Shown piece by piece: positions 48,205 to 58,618 of a DNA stretch of 59,201 nucleotides. The translations under genes and the position numbers were made by a program. This DNA comes from Actinomortierella ambigua. Lineage: Eukaryota > Mortierellomycota > Mortierellomycetes > Mortierellales > Mortierellaceae. The notes under the pieces were generated by a model. It had not been told where the DNA came from, did no database searches, and saw only the letters and a program-made list of their open reading frames with translations. The stretch lies in contig JAAAJB010000160.1 in NCBI GenBank assembly GCA_016098155.1, positions 1-59,201 on the forward strand. Reading direction: 5' to 3'. Within the stretch, counting starts at the first letter, position 1. Every line of letters starts with the position of its first letter.

Positions 48205-48993
48205 GCAGTAGAAGCCGAAGAAGACATCCTCAATGTTTTTGACCTTCCCCTCTTCCACACTCCTATGTATCCCTTTCACGATCTATCATAAATAAAGAAA
48301 AGGAATTGTGTCTGACCCACTACTGTACTGTACACCATGTCGTCATGCTCAGCCCAATTTGATCAAAGGTCCGAGGCCATCAGTTTCCCCCCTTTATCTC
48401 CCGTTTTTGAAAGAAGAGACCATCTCTCTTTCGAAGGCATTTTCTGTGACCTACGACCTCTTTTTTTTTCTCACGCGAAGGTAGTCTAGTCTGTTCACCC
48501 ACTATCATAGTAGACCTTTGACATTCTAAGCGTATCGCTGGAACATTCAAGACACATGTTCTTCTCGTCTAGTCTAGGAGAGAATGAATCTTACAAAAGG
48601 CGTTACCAATGGATAGACGAGTTCTTTCATGCCACCCTGTGTAAAACCTTACCAACACCAACACAACGAACTGAAGGGAACTTCATTACCAAGGTTTGGT
48701 AAGCCACTTGTGGCTTAGACACACCTCTCTTCGGAAATGAATAAACTTTAACGATCTACACGTTTGACAAATGACTTGGACGTTGCGATCCAAAACGTCT
48801 ATAAAAGAGCTCTCCGTCGCCTTCATAGTCAAAAACTTCATCCTAAAAAAAAAACACAAACACTCACACATACACTCAAGTCAAACAGACACATCAAGCA
48901 AACACTTGTAGACTCCTACCAAAAAGAAGCATCATCATTTCACACATCCCTTCCTTCAACAACTCTTTGTCTTTTGTAAATATCTCCACCACC
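48205..48993. promoter_or_regulatory. intergenic region upstream of pirin
   Basis: About 790 nt. It includes the catalase 3' UTR, an AT-rich middle without genes, a TATA box at 48800-48807 and a CA-rich leader before the pirin ATG. Confidence 0.55.
48800..48807 (+). promoter_or_regulatory. TATA box of the pirin gene
   Basis: TATAAAAG, about 190 nt upstream of the ATG at 48994, followed by A- and CA-rich leader sequence. Confidence 0.55.
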
Positions 48994-49917
48994 ATGTCGT
49001 CCACCACAACAACCGTCCTCCCAACCACCTCCACAACCGCCGCCGCCAAGCCCTCCCGCTCCATCACTCGAGCAGTCCTCTCCCGCGAACAAGACGAAGG
49101 TGTCGGCGCCCGCGTCCGTCGTTCGATCGGCCGTCCAGAGCTGCGGAACATTGACCCGTTCCTGATGCTGGACGAGTTCAAGGTCGACAAGAACGGCGGC
49201 TTCCCCGACCACCCACACCGTGGTTTCGAGACTGTGACCTGCATGCTCGAGGGCTCGTCCAAGCACGAAGATTTCACGGGCCACAAGGGCACGATCGGTC
49301 CCGGTGATCTGCAATGGATGACGGCCGGCCGTGGCATCGTCCACTCTGAGATGCCCGTCAAGGCCGAGACGCCCATCCATGGCCTGCAGCTGTGGGTCAA
49401 CCTGCCACGAGACCAAAAGATGTGCGAGCCCCAATATCAAGAATTGCTCGATGAGCAGATCCCAAGAGCCCGCCCTACCCCGGGTGTCACCGTCAAGGTC
49501 ATCGCCGGAGAGTCCCATGGCGTCGTCTCCAAGGTCTACACTCGTACCCCGACCATGTATCTCGACTTTAAGATGGCCAAGGGCGAGAAGGTCGAACAGG
49601 CCATCCCTCGCTCCTTCATGGGCTTTATCTATGTCCTCAAGGGCAATGTCTATATCGGCGACAATAGCTATGAGGGCAAGGCCCATCATACGCTGACACT
49701 GTCCGAAGATGGTGCAGAGGTTGTCCGTTTGGAGGCCAAGGATCAGGACGCTCACTTTGTTCTCATTGCCGGCGAACCGCTCCGCGAGCCCATTGTCCAG
49801 CATGGCCCCTTTGTCATGAACACGAAGGAGGAGATCTACGAGGCCTTTGTCGATTATCAATACGGTCAGAACGGCTTTGAGGGCGCTCACGAGTGGCGTT
49901 CTTCTGCTACCAAGTAA
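48994..49917 (+). CDS. pirin (cupin-fold iron protein)
   Basis: One intronless frame of 307 aa; the start is the first ATG, in context CCACCATGTCG. A Thr-rich N-terminal extension of about 20 residues precedes the pirin domain. The metal site is complete: His73 and His75 in FPDHPHRGFET, and His117 and Glu119 in GIVHSEMP. Both cupin halves are present, with MTAGRGIVHSE in the first and FIYVLKGNVYIGDN opening the second. Pirins are nuclear or cytosolic iron proteins linked to transcription control and quercetinase activity. Which applies here cannot be told. It follows the catalase-like gene on the same strand, and both lack introns. Confidence 0.95.
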   Translation: MSSTTTTVLPTTSTTAAAKPSRSITRAVLSREQDEGVGARVRRSIGRPELRNIDPFLMLDEFKVDKNGGFPDHPHRGFETVTCMLEGSSKHEDFTGHKGTIGPGDLQWMTAGRGIVHSEMPVKAETPIHGLQLWVNLPRDQKMCEPQYQELLDEQIPRARPTPGVTVKVIAGESHGVVSKVYTRTPTMYLDFKMAKGEKVEQAIPRSFMGFIYVLKGNVYIGDNSYEGKAHHTLTLSEDGAEVVRLEAKDQDAHFVLIAGEPLREPIVQHGPFVMNTKEEIYEAFVDYQYGQNGFEGAHEWRSSATK

Positions 49918-50088
49918 AAACGCTTGGCCCACCATGCATCTTATCTATCCCGCCTTGCACATACTTCCCCCTAAGTAGAGGGCATTTGCCCTTTTGAATG
50001 TACAATAGTTGAATTATAAAAAAAAAATACACAATGAATGCATATGGCTTTGATTGTTTTCGAAGAATTACGGTGTTTTGCAGTCTCT

Positions 50089-51737
50089 CTAATGATCATC
50101 CTCAGAAGCTCCAGGGCAGTGCTCTTGGAGGTCTGTTTGATCGTCATACTGAGCATGACACCAAAAGCAATATGCATGCTTAGCGCGGAGATAATCGACT
50201 ACTTTGTCTCGCTTCTCAAGCACCTATGTTTTTGTTTGTGCATAAATACCAATTGTGATATGAGAGAAAGAGTGTGAGAATGGTCAAAGGCATTTCCTCC
50301 TTCTCCTCCCCCCCTTTTTTTCCTCCTTGGTCTTACCTCCAAACTAGCAAACTCTGGATATTCGCCCCACAATGGCGGAGGGGACTCCTCCTCCTGTTCC
50401 TGTTCCATGTCGTCCGAGACTCCTGTCTGTGTTTGATTAAGATTGCTGTTGTCTTCTAGTTTTCTCTTCTTCGTCCTTTGCACTGCGGACAATTCCCATC
50501 CTGCACTTTTATCGCCCCCAGTCGCAGGACGTAGTGAGAGAGGGGGATGAGGACGCTTATAGCCGAGCCCTGATGGCTCAGTGTCTTCCTCGAGCGCCTC
50601 GGTATCCTCGCTCGACTCAACAGTGGTTGTTACTGTTATTACCTCCGCCGGCGGGCCCATGGCGCGGGTGCCGATCAAGTCATCGGGCACGTCGTCCGAG
50701 ATCCACCAAAAGGCATTTCCTCGGGATAACACTGCGGATGGACTACAACGATTGCCTTCCTCCACTCGAGAAGGAGGAGGAGGAGAAACAGGTGAATTTG
50801 CCGTCTCTTGCCTTTGCAATGGCTGATCATCGTTGTTCGTTTCGACCCTTGTGTCTTGATCGGTGTTCGCTCCTTGCTCAGACGTCTCCTCTTTCTCTTC
50901 ATGACTTTGCATCAAAGGAGATTGTTCTACCTGCTGCTGCTGCTCCGACTCATGTCCTTGCTCCTGCTGCTCCTTGGCATTGTCCATCATCTTCATCTTC
51001 TTCCGGAACAATGCTGTGTCGAGCTCCATGCACAGGCTCTGCGCCCGTGTGAGCTGGCGGTGATGTTTGTCGTGCAAGTACTGGTCCCCTTTACGCTCGC
51101 GAAAGTGCTGGTCAAAGGCCTGCTTTTCCTGGAGCATTTGGTCCTCTTGCTCCCGGAGTAGGGTGTCCATGCCAAGGCCGCCGCGACCTTGCTTGATCTC
51201 GATGGCTAGCGGTGCTCGCAAGCTCGTGGTGGTGTTGGTGGTACTGGAATTGGAAGGAGAGTTGGTCATAGAGGATGATAAAGGTGAGCCTTGCTCTGCG
51301 TCGGCTGGTTCTGGTGCTGTGAGTGTTGTCGTCCCTGTTTTTCCTGTGGTTGACGCACCAAGGGTCCCGCCTTTTCTATTATTACCATTTCGGAAAAAGA
51401 AAGAGATTAGTGAACAATCCAAAGAATGCTAAAGAAAATAAAAAGGGTTATCCTAAAGACAAACTTGACGCAAAAAAAAAAAAAAAAAAGATCCATACTT
51501 GAATCCCATCTTGAGCAGCATCTGCATGCCCTTGTTCTCTTCGCCCAGTTCAGTCTCGAGACCCTTGGTACGCGACTCGAGCTCGCGCTCCTTGTGCGAC
51601 TTGATGTGGTTGGCAAGATGCTCTCGCTCCTTTTCGCGCCGCCGCTCTGTATATGTCTTGTTCTTTTTGCTCGTCTTTTCTGCCTCCTCGAACTGGGCAA
51701 GGAATGCCTCGGACATGTAATCATCGTCGTCCGCCAT
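50089..51737 (-). CDS. GPATCH11-like G-patch protein
   Basis: Three exons, 51737-51499, 51375-50337 and 50223-50089, give 470 aa. Exon 1 starts MADDDDYMSEAFLAQFEEAE, then a basic helix, and ends GMQMLLKMGFK, the start of the G-patch. The splice continues with KGGTLGAS. APLAIEIKQGRGGLGMD completes the G-patch region, with an insert between the halves. A long Gln/Glu/Ser stretch follows. Exon 3 encodes the DUF4187-type zinc motif (YCFWCHAQYDDQTDLQEHCP) and the stop. This matches GPATCH11/CCDC75, whose other members are about 260-290 aa, so this one is expanded by disorder. G-patch proteins activate DEAH helicases; a splicing role is inferred. Confidence 0.9.
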
Positions 51738-51977
51738 GTTGCATGTAACCTTGGATAGAGAGAGGAGAATGGCATGTCGAGGGTCCCTCTTAACCAAGAA
51801 ACGGGCATAGTGACTGTTTTCCCAGTGCCAGTTGTCAGCTGCGCCTCCTTCCATAACTTCTGAGGAGGACCATATCCTTTCACCAAGGTGGTCATCCACT
51901 TTGCACCTTTCCAGCGTTAAAAGTCCCCCTCCATGGCCCAATGTTGGATCAGTTGAGTCTATTTTTATTCACTATAA

Positions 51978-53566
51978 TTATGCCTTTCGTGGTCGAGAAC
52001 CAAAGATGGTGCTGCCAACGCGGACATTGGTGGATCCTTGTCGAATAGCTTGTTGGAAGTCGTCGCTCATGCCCTGATAGATGAAATATATGGAGGAAAA
52101 AAGCGAAATGTTATTGAGTCGCTAATCGCAGAGATAGAAAGACAAGTGATGCTGGTGCTCCTATCCTTTTTTTTTTCTTTTGCAACAAAACAAAGGGCAC
52201 TAACCATGCTCAGCTCCAAGTGATCCAGCTTGAGAGTATCCATCACTTGCTTCCTGCACTCGTTCAAGAGCTACAAACCACGTTATTTTTTTAAGAATGA
52301 AGAAAGTGGTAGCGAAAAAAAAGACTGGTTAGATCTATGAAAGAGGGCTGCGGAGTGAAATAATCATGAGTTTTTTTTTTTTTTTTACCTTAAAGTCAGG
52401 GTTGTCACCATTATCAAGATCAGGGTTGGGCGATCCAATGGTCATCAATCCTGCAAGTTTCAGGTTAGGGCACTTTTCCACCACGTCACGGGCCACACCG
52501 ACAATCTCGGCGGGTGTCATGCCGCTCTTGGTGTCCTCGCCGCTAGTGTTGACCTGGAGAAAGATGCGCAGGGGCTCCTTGCGTCCGGAGTTCGCACATG
52601 CCTTGTCCAGTGTCGTTGCCTTCTTGGCGCTGTCCACTGTCTCCACGACAAAGAGGTTCGGGATCGCTAATGATCGTGTGAGTTGGATATATAACGGTAC
52701 AATTAGCTCCCATCTTCACCCTCCTCCATAAGGAACCAAAAACAAGATGGGAGGTTGCATTGGCAGAAGTAGGGTGGTGGTGGTGGTGGTACCTGCTACG
52801 ACCTTGCACTTGTTGGACTGCAAAGAGCCAATAAAGTGCCACTGAATGTCCTTGGGAAGCTATATAACAGCGATACACACCCAACGGGCGTAAAATGAAG
52901 ACACGATTAGCTGGGATCGGATAAATTATTTGACACGACCAAAGTATGTATCATGTCCAAAGTCTCAAAGTACCTCATTGGCCTTTTCTGTAAGTTCTTG
53001 GACCTATGCACACATACAGAGGGAGAGAGAGATGGGAGAGGGAGAGAAGAGAGGCGTGTGAGAAACTTCACCCAACTATTTTAGGGACGAAAGATGTCGC
53101 GACAGATACAAGCCTGACTCACATAGTTTTCGCCAAAGTGTCTATGGCCAGCCTTGTAAGCAGCCACGATATCCGAGATGGGCTTGACCTTGCTCACAGC
53201 GACAAGGCGCGCCTAACCGAGTTTTCAACAGCAAAATAGGGAGAAGGTCAGCAGTATGAAGATGATGAATCAAGAAAAAAAATGCTCGTGCAACCCAGTC
53301 TTAAGAAAACTACGCACATTCTGAGCATTGCCGCCAAGGCTTGAGAGAGCGTGGTTTATGCGTGTGGTGACGCCCTCGATGTTTTCGGCAATCTCCTGAG
53401 AACGCTCGGGGGTGGGATCGTGGGAAGTGGGAGTGGACATGATATGAAGAGGGGAAGCACGGGTTACACGAGTGCGTGTAGCAGCAAGATAAATCGTAGG
53501 CTTTAAAGTGAGGCGAAAAGAGGATATGGCAAGCCTTGTAGACAGACGAGTACAGGCCAATGGCAT
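51978..53566 (-). CDS. pyridoxal phosphate homeostasis protein (YggS/PLPBP family)
   Basis: Exons: 53566 (or 53440)-53318, 53212-53123, 53003-52974, 52859-52793, 52666-52389, 52270-52205 and 52073-51978. The short form from 53440 is 249 aa, the family's usual length. Family blocks are [10 protein letters not shown] (PLP Lys49, short-form numbering), [47 protein letters not shown] and the end GSTIFGSR. The upstream in-frame ATG at 53566 adds 42 residues rich in Arg, Ser and Thr without acids, like a mitochondrial presequence. YggS/PLPBP proteins bind PLP and buffer B6 vitamers without known catalysis. Exon 3 is just 30 nt. The gene is head to head with a PLP-enzyme gene. Confidence 0.93.
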
Positions 53567-53854
53567 TAGGTGCGTGAACGAGTGAGTGAGTGGAATGAGT
53601 TGATTTTCCTCTGTTGGCAATCAAATGAAAAGAAAAGAGGTGAGCATGCAGAAGGTGCCCGCGCAAGAAGGCGTTTTATATAAAAAAGTCTCCGGTGGGC
53701 GTGTTCAATTATAGAGGGTGGTGGCGTGTTCAATTGGAGATTGGATGACTCGGTCAAGCACGTCTTTTTACTTCCCCACTCTCCTTTCTTCCCAACGCAC
53801 CCACCCACACCATCACATTGTTGGTCCTGTCATTCACATTCAGCAACACCACCC
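53567..53854. promoter_or_regulatory. short shared promoter between PLPBP and CBS-like genes
   Basis: A 288-nt gap between outward-facing ATGs. A near-palindromic TTTTATATAAAA element at 53675-53686 reads as a TATA box on either strand. The 12-mer GCGTGTTCAATT occurs twice, at 53699-53710 and 53724-53735, spaced 25 nt. This looks like a compact bidirectional promoter; that is inferred. Confidence 0.6.
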
Positions 53855-55778
53855 ATGGCACCCCCCATCCGAGACTCTGTAGGAGGTATTTCGTCATATC
53901 TGTCCCATCCTCTTTTGTCAGGAAGGAAGAGAGGCGTACTTTTTCAATACTGATATCAATTGGCTTCTACATTGTCCACCACCTACTAGACGCTGTTGGC
54001 GATACACCGGTTGTCCGCCTTCGCAAGAGTGGCGCCAGCGAAAAGAGTATGTTGGACGTGTAAAACATTGTCATTACACCTTTTCACCGTTGCGGAATAC
54101 CACTCTATGCTAACGTGATCAACAATCCTCTTTCCTTCTAACAACTACTACGACAACTTTAACTACAACAACAACGACACAAAAAAAAGTCGAACTTCTG
54201 GCCAAGCTTGAATTTAACAACCCTGGTGGATCGATCAAGGACCGTGTTGCACGCCGGATCCTGTCTCGCCTTGCTCGGGAACAAAAGCTAAAGGACTCTA
54301 CCGTGCTCGTCGTCCCCTCGAGCGGCAACTTGGTTCTCAGTCTGGCGTTGCAGGTGCCTCGCTACGTCCCCCATGGTCGAGTCATTGGCTTGGTCCCTGA
54401 GCGCACCAGCGAGGATCGTATCCGTCTGCTCAAGTCGCTCGGCGTTGATATCGTCCGCACACCGGTCGAGGCGCACGCCGACTCTCCCGAGTCCAAGTTT
54501 TCACTCGCCAAAAAGATTACTGCCGATCTGCCCGATGCCATCCTGATCAATGAGGTACAGGTTGACCTGCATACCCCATACTGCGGTCTTTTATCATGTT
54601 ATCTTGGCTAACCTGTCTTTATCCTGGCATACGACAATAGTATGCAGACATTGATAACGTTAGGACGCATGCCGAAGAGACGGCGGAGGAGATTCTCGAG
54701 CAGGTATTGTGATGACGTGAACAAACTTCACTGGATGTTTTACATGGCGAGAGCAAGTTGTCAAAAAAAACTAACACTCCAGATCCACGTTCTTGACAAC
54801 AAAAAATAACAATCATAGACAGAAGGAAAACTGGATATCTTGGTGGTGGGCGCAGAGACAGGAGGAACCATTTCTGGCCTGGCAAAAACGCTCAAGGCAA
54901 AGATCCCCGGATTAAAAGTCATTGGTGTGGAGCCCGAGCATTCTTCAATCCGGGATAACGTCACACGCAGTGGGGTCTGGAGAGTCGAGGACATGGGCAG
55001 CAACTTTACACCCAGCATTCTGGACCAAAGTCTTGTAGACAAGTGGCTGCAGATCCCGGATCAGGTCTCATATTCGACCGCTCGTCTTTTGATCAAGCAC
55101 GAGGGACTGCTGTGTGGCCCTTCATCGGGCGGAGTAGTTGCGGCAGCACTGCACTATGCCGACGAAGCGTTGGAGGTCGCCAGCAGCGATGTCTCGAAGC
55201 TTCGTGTGCTGACAATCCTCAACGACACGGCTCGCAACTACACCTCGACGCTCATGTCGGACGATTGGCTGCTCGAGCACGACCTCATGGACGCAACCCT
55301 GGCGCGGGCCGCTGCCTATCACCGACATGAAAAGTATCGTGCTGCATCTGTCGAGGATCTGCAGTTGCCAGCTGCTGTGACCATCCCTCCTACGGCTACA
55401 GTCGGCTATGCTATGGACCTGATGATGACGCGCGAATTCTCACAGCTGCCTGTCATCCACCCAACCAACCGCAAGCTCATGGGCTATATTTCGCAGACAA
55501 CGCTGACCAACCTGTTGGAGGAAGGTCAGGCCCATGATGACGACCAGGTCTCCAAATGGATGTATTCATTTGTCAAGAAGCAGCCCGGCTTGGCGACCCC
55601 TTCCAAGTATGTCACTATCACGCCCTTGACTCCATTGGCGGAGCTGGCTCAGTTCTTTGAGAAACATTCCTTTGCTGTTGTCACGGACGAGGATCGCCGC
55701 TGGTGTCTTGGCGTCGCGACCAAGTACGATCTGATGACCTTTTTGAACCGCCGTCAGAGCTCTGGTCGTGCTTTCTAG
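53855..55778 (+). CDS. divergent cystathionine beta-synthase-like PLP enzyme
   Basis: Five exons, 53855-53885, 53990-54046, 54190-54554, 54641-54703 and 54819-55778, give 491 aa. The fold-type II PLP core has NNPGGSIKDR with Lys46 as the Schiff-base lysine. The rest resembles CBS in order: RTPVEAHADSPES, TAEEILEQ, TISGLAKTLKAKIPG, SILDQSLVDKW, EGLLCG, and a C-terminal pair of CBS domains from about 360. Several cofactor motifs differ from CBS. TSGNTG is SSGNLV (73-78), QYRNASN is EYADIDN, VGTGGT is AETGGT, and CGGSAGS is CGPSSGG. CBS condenses serine and homocysteine to cystathionine. The altered pocket makes that activity uncertain. No N-terminal haem domain is present, as usual in fungi. 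Confidence 0.88.
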
Positions 55779-56098
55779 GGCATATTTGTAGGTTAGCTGT
55801 TGTAACATTAAAACAAAGGGTTCAAATTTGCAAAAGCATGCCTCATCGCGACGATCGTAAGATACGAGATTCCTAGGCCAGAATGGAATGACCTTGAACC
55901 CTCCCCTATTTTTCAGTGCTGTCTGTAAGGCCATGCTTGAATCGAGGCACCCTCTTCTAGCAAGCTCTTTTGATTTTTTGTCTCTTCCTCTCCTCATTCT
56001 TCAGCTTTCTTTCGCCGCTGCTATCCTTTCTCCCTTCTGTACATGCACGGAGAGAATCATCCTCTTTCTCCTTTGCTTCTTTGACACACACTTTAGAC
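55779..56098. other. intergenic region between CBS-like and Cys-module genes
   Basis: A 320-nt gap between same-strand genes: 3' sequence of the CBS-like gene, then a TC-rich leader (55985-56090) before the next ATG. No gene was seen. Confidence 0.5.
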
Positions 56099-58618
56099 AT
56101 GGTTCGCCAAAAGACCAGAATTAGGTGGCCTGCACTCCTCCTTTCCACCGCCCTTGCTGCGTCTCTTCTCCCCATCCCCATCGTCTCTAAAGAAAACCAG
56201 GACTACGGCGGTCTCCGGGTCCGACTCGCTCAGGACCACCAACAATTCGACCAGAGTATCCAAGGCAAAATGCCGACACAACTCTCGGCCACGGCTGTGT
56301 CACCCTTTTGCAAGTCATTTGCGTTTTTGTGCCACGTCCGATGTCTACAGCGTGGCGACCCTACGGATGCTGGCAATGACAACTATAACCCCAATAATTA
56401 CTTTGAACGAACAGGAAACAATCCTGGCCCGAAGCCACAAAACCAGCAGCGAGAGGGATTTGCTGGACGGGGTGAGCTCAATCGCTGCTCGCACGTACCA
56501 GCCAGCAACGAGGTCCACGTTCTGTGCATCTGCAACAATGGCGTCGACCTGACGGCTGAGGTCGATTATGCCCTGGAAGGAATCGTCGATATTGCCGCGA
56601 CGGGCGACAGCAGCAGCAACAACAACAACAACAATGATAATGAGCCCACGCAAGACGACGTCGCCAAAGGAAATGGGGCGGCAGGAGTAAGCGACGACCC
56701 TGCCGAGGGTGCTCCTATCTACGCAATCAGGCATCGGCACTCAACCACCGTCAAGACTGATATCTCTAGCCCTACCTTGACCCCTGATTATTCGTCATCA
56801 CCATCACCGTCGCCCACAGATGTCACGATTTTCGATACCTCTAGCCCCACCTCGACGGCCGATTCTTCTCCGTCTCTGTCTGCGTCTCCGTCTCTGTCTC
56901 TGTCTCCGTCTCCGTCGCCCACAGGTGTCTCGGATATCAACACCCCGAGCCCAACCGCAAGCGTCGACTCTTATCCATCCCCGTCGCCTACGGAAACCAC
57001 AGATGTTGACACCTCGAGCCCAACACCGACAATAGGCGTTGATCCTGTTCCATCGACGTTGACATCACTCCATCTCCCTGATCCTACCCCTCCCGCATCG
57101 GCCGAGGCATCGGAGGCAGTGGCACAAGAGCCAAAGAACCAGAACGCGGAGAAGCAAGGGTCAGGCAACGACGAGGCGAGTGGGCTTACGAACTCGACCA
57201 AAGGCGGCGGTAGCGATGCCGATGATGAAGAAAAAAGTGGTGAAGATGACGACGACAGTGGCATCAAAAATGCCAACAGCGACAAAAAGACCCCCCAGCA
57301 AGTCTTGAAGAAGCAAAAAAAGCAAAAGTCAACGCTAAAGTCAAAACAAAAGCAGAAGCAGAAGCAAGATGCCAAAGCAAAGGATGGGCCCTCACAGCAG
57401 GCAAAGCAAAAGAAGCGTGACATCCGTGTCGACTCGGACATAGTGGGCGCGCCTGATCCAATCGATGCTGCGGTTGCTGCAACATCCGACCAGACACCTC
57501 CCCAGCAATGGATAGATGAATGCTCCGCCTCGCCCCCGTCCAACTATGACCAGTACAAGCGTCCCCCGCTGGGTGGCCTCGTCAACCTCTCACCGGAAAC
57601 GTACTGTTCGGCCTTTATCAGCATCTGCCCGAAGGCCTGCCAGGTCCTTCTCCACAACTCTTCCGCTATCCAGAATGGCAATGGGGGTGAAAGTCACGAC
57701 GCTCGGTCATGGAGTGCCTTATGCTCCTGGGACGGCCCCTTGGAACAGGAAGTCCTATTTCACCTCAAGTGCCACTGCGGATCAACCGCCCTCCTCCCCC
57801 ACGGCAACGACAGCCTGAGCACTTGTGTCGCCACCCGTATGATCGAGGTCACGGTTGCCGCTGCTGTCGAGGCCCAGCGGCAACAGCAGCCTCCGAATCA
57901 GCATCAACAAAAACAAGGACATGGACAAGGACAGGGACAACAAACAGCCCTAGATGCAGACGGCACTACGCCCCAGTCATCGTCCTCCCTATCTTTTGCG
58001 GCCTCTATGTCGGGCTCCCTCTCCGCCAATGGACTTGTTGATCAAGACGACGACGACAGTAACGGCGGCCAGCAACAACATATCGGCCCCGAAGCTGCCG
58101 CCACCGCCACTTGCCTACGGTTTGTCGCGATCTGTGATGCTGCCTGTCACGCCATTATCGACACTTCTTCCTCTTCCCCATCATCCATGTCGTCCAACGA
58201 CAGCAATGACAACGACGGCGACGGCCGAAGTCAGCCTGAGAGCAGCAAGAAGAAGAGGCGGCGTCGCCAGCTCCTCTCCAATCCCGACTCGTACCCCTCC
58301 TCCTCTCACCGCCACCGTCGTCGGTCTGTTGATCCTCAATCACATCAGCAGAAGCACCACCACCACCACCACCGCCACCACCGCCGCCACCTCAACCACC
58401 ACGACAAGCGCAAGCTCTGGACCTTCCCAGACTTCAACATTGACTCAAGCCTCAACCACCTCCAAGACAACCAAAAGCTAGAGAAGGAAGTTGTGAAGGT
58501 CACCTGTGATCCTCACCAGCTTCAGGCCCGACAATGTCTGTGCCAGGCCGCGGCAGTGGGGGGCCAGGAAGGGTTGGTGATTGATCTCACCAAGACGATC
58601 TTTGCTGTTGTCGTTTGA
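56099..58618 (+). CDS. secreted protein with three repeated six-cysteine modules
   Basis: One uninterrupted frame of 839 aa; the ATG at 56099 directly precedes a signal peptide (WPALLLSTALAASLLPIPIV). Three modules share a pattern C-x6-C-x3-C, spacer, C-x(9-15)-C-x-C. They lie at Cys 71/78/82 with 130/143/145, Cys 503/510/514 with 542/558/560, and Cys 672/679/683 with 803/813/815. The first halves are alike (CKSFAFLCHVRC, CSAFISICPKAC, CLRFVAICDAAC). Modules 1 and 3 continue with a V/I-DLT motif. Linkers are Ser/Thr/Pro repeats, a Lys/Gln-rich acidic-basic stretch, and a His-rich run near 755-770. RR and KR pairs near 715-740 could be Kex2 sites. I do not recognise the family. Its composition suggests an extracellular or cell-wall protein. 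Confidence 0.85.
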   Translation: MVRQKTRIRWPALLLSTALAASLLPIPIVSKENQDYGGLRVRLAQDHQQFDQSIQGKMPTQLSATAVSPFCKSFAFLCHVRCLQRGDPTDAGNDNYNPNNYFERTGNNPGPKPQNQQREGFAGRGELNRCSHVPASNEVHVLCICNNGVDLTAEVDYALEGIVDIAATGDSSSNNNNNNDNEPTQDDVAKGNGAAGVSDDPAEGAPIYAIRHRHSTTVKTDISSPTLTPDYSSSPSPSPTDVTIFDTSSPTSTADSSPSLSASPSLSLSPSPSPTGVSDINTPSPTASVDSYPSPSPTETTDVDTSSPTPTIGVDPVPSTLTSLHLPDPTPPASAEASEAVAQEPKNQNAEKQGSGNDEASGLTNSTKGGGSDADDEEKSGEDDDDSGIKNANSDKKTPQQVLKKQKKQKSTLKSKQKQKQKQDAKAKDGPSQQAKQKKRDIRVDSDIVGAPDPIDAAVAATSDQTPPQQWIDECSASPPSNYDQYKRPPLGGLVNLSPETYCSAFISICPKACQVLLHNSSAIQNGNGGESHDARSWSALCSWDGPLEQEVLFHLKCHCGSTALLPHGNDSLSTCVATRMIEVTVAAAVEAQRQQQPPNQHQQKQGHGQGQGQQTALDADGTTPQSSSSLSFAASMSGSLSANGLVDQDDDDSNGGQQQHIGPEAAATATCLRFVAICDAACHAIIDTSSSSPSSMSSNDSNDNDGDGRSQPESSKKKRRRRQLLSNPDSYPSSSHRHRRRSVDPQSHQQKHHHHHHRHHRRHLNHHDKRKLWTFPDFNIDSSLNHLQDNQKLEKEVVKVTCDPHQLQARQCLCQAAAVGGQEGLVIDLTKTIFAVVV

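Noticed and set aside
48940..49935. Long minus-strand frame (331 aa) opposite pirin
   Set aside because: It is the exact antisense shadow of the pirin gene, which has a complete metal site and the right length. The antisense product has no recognisable motif.
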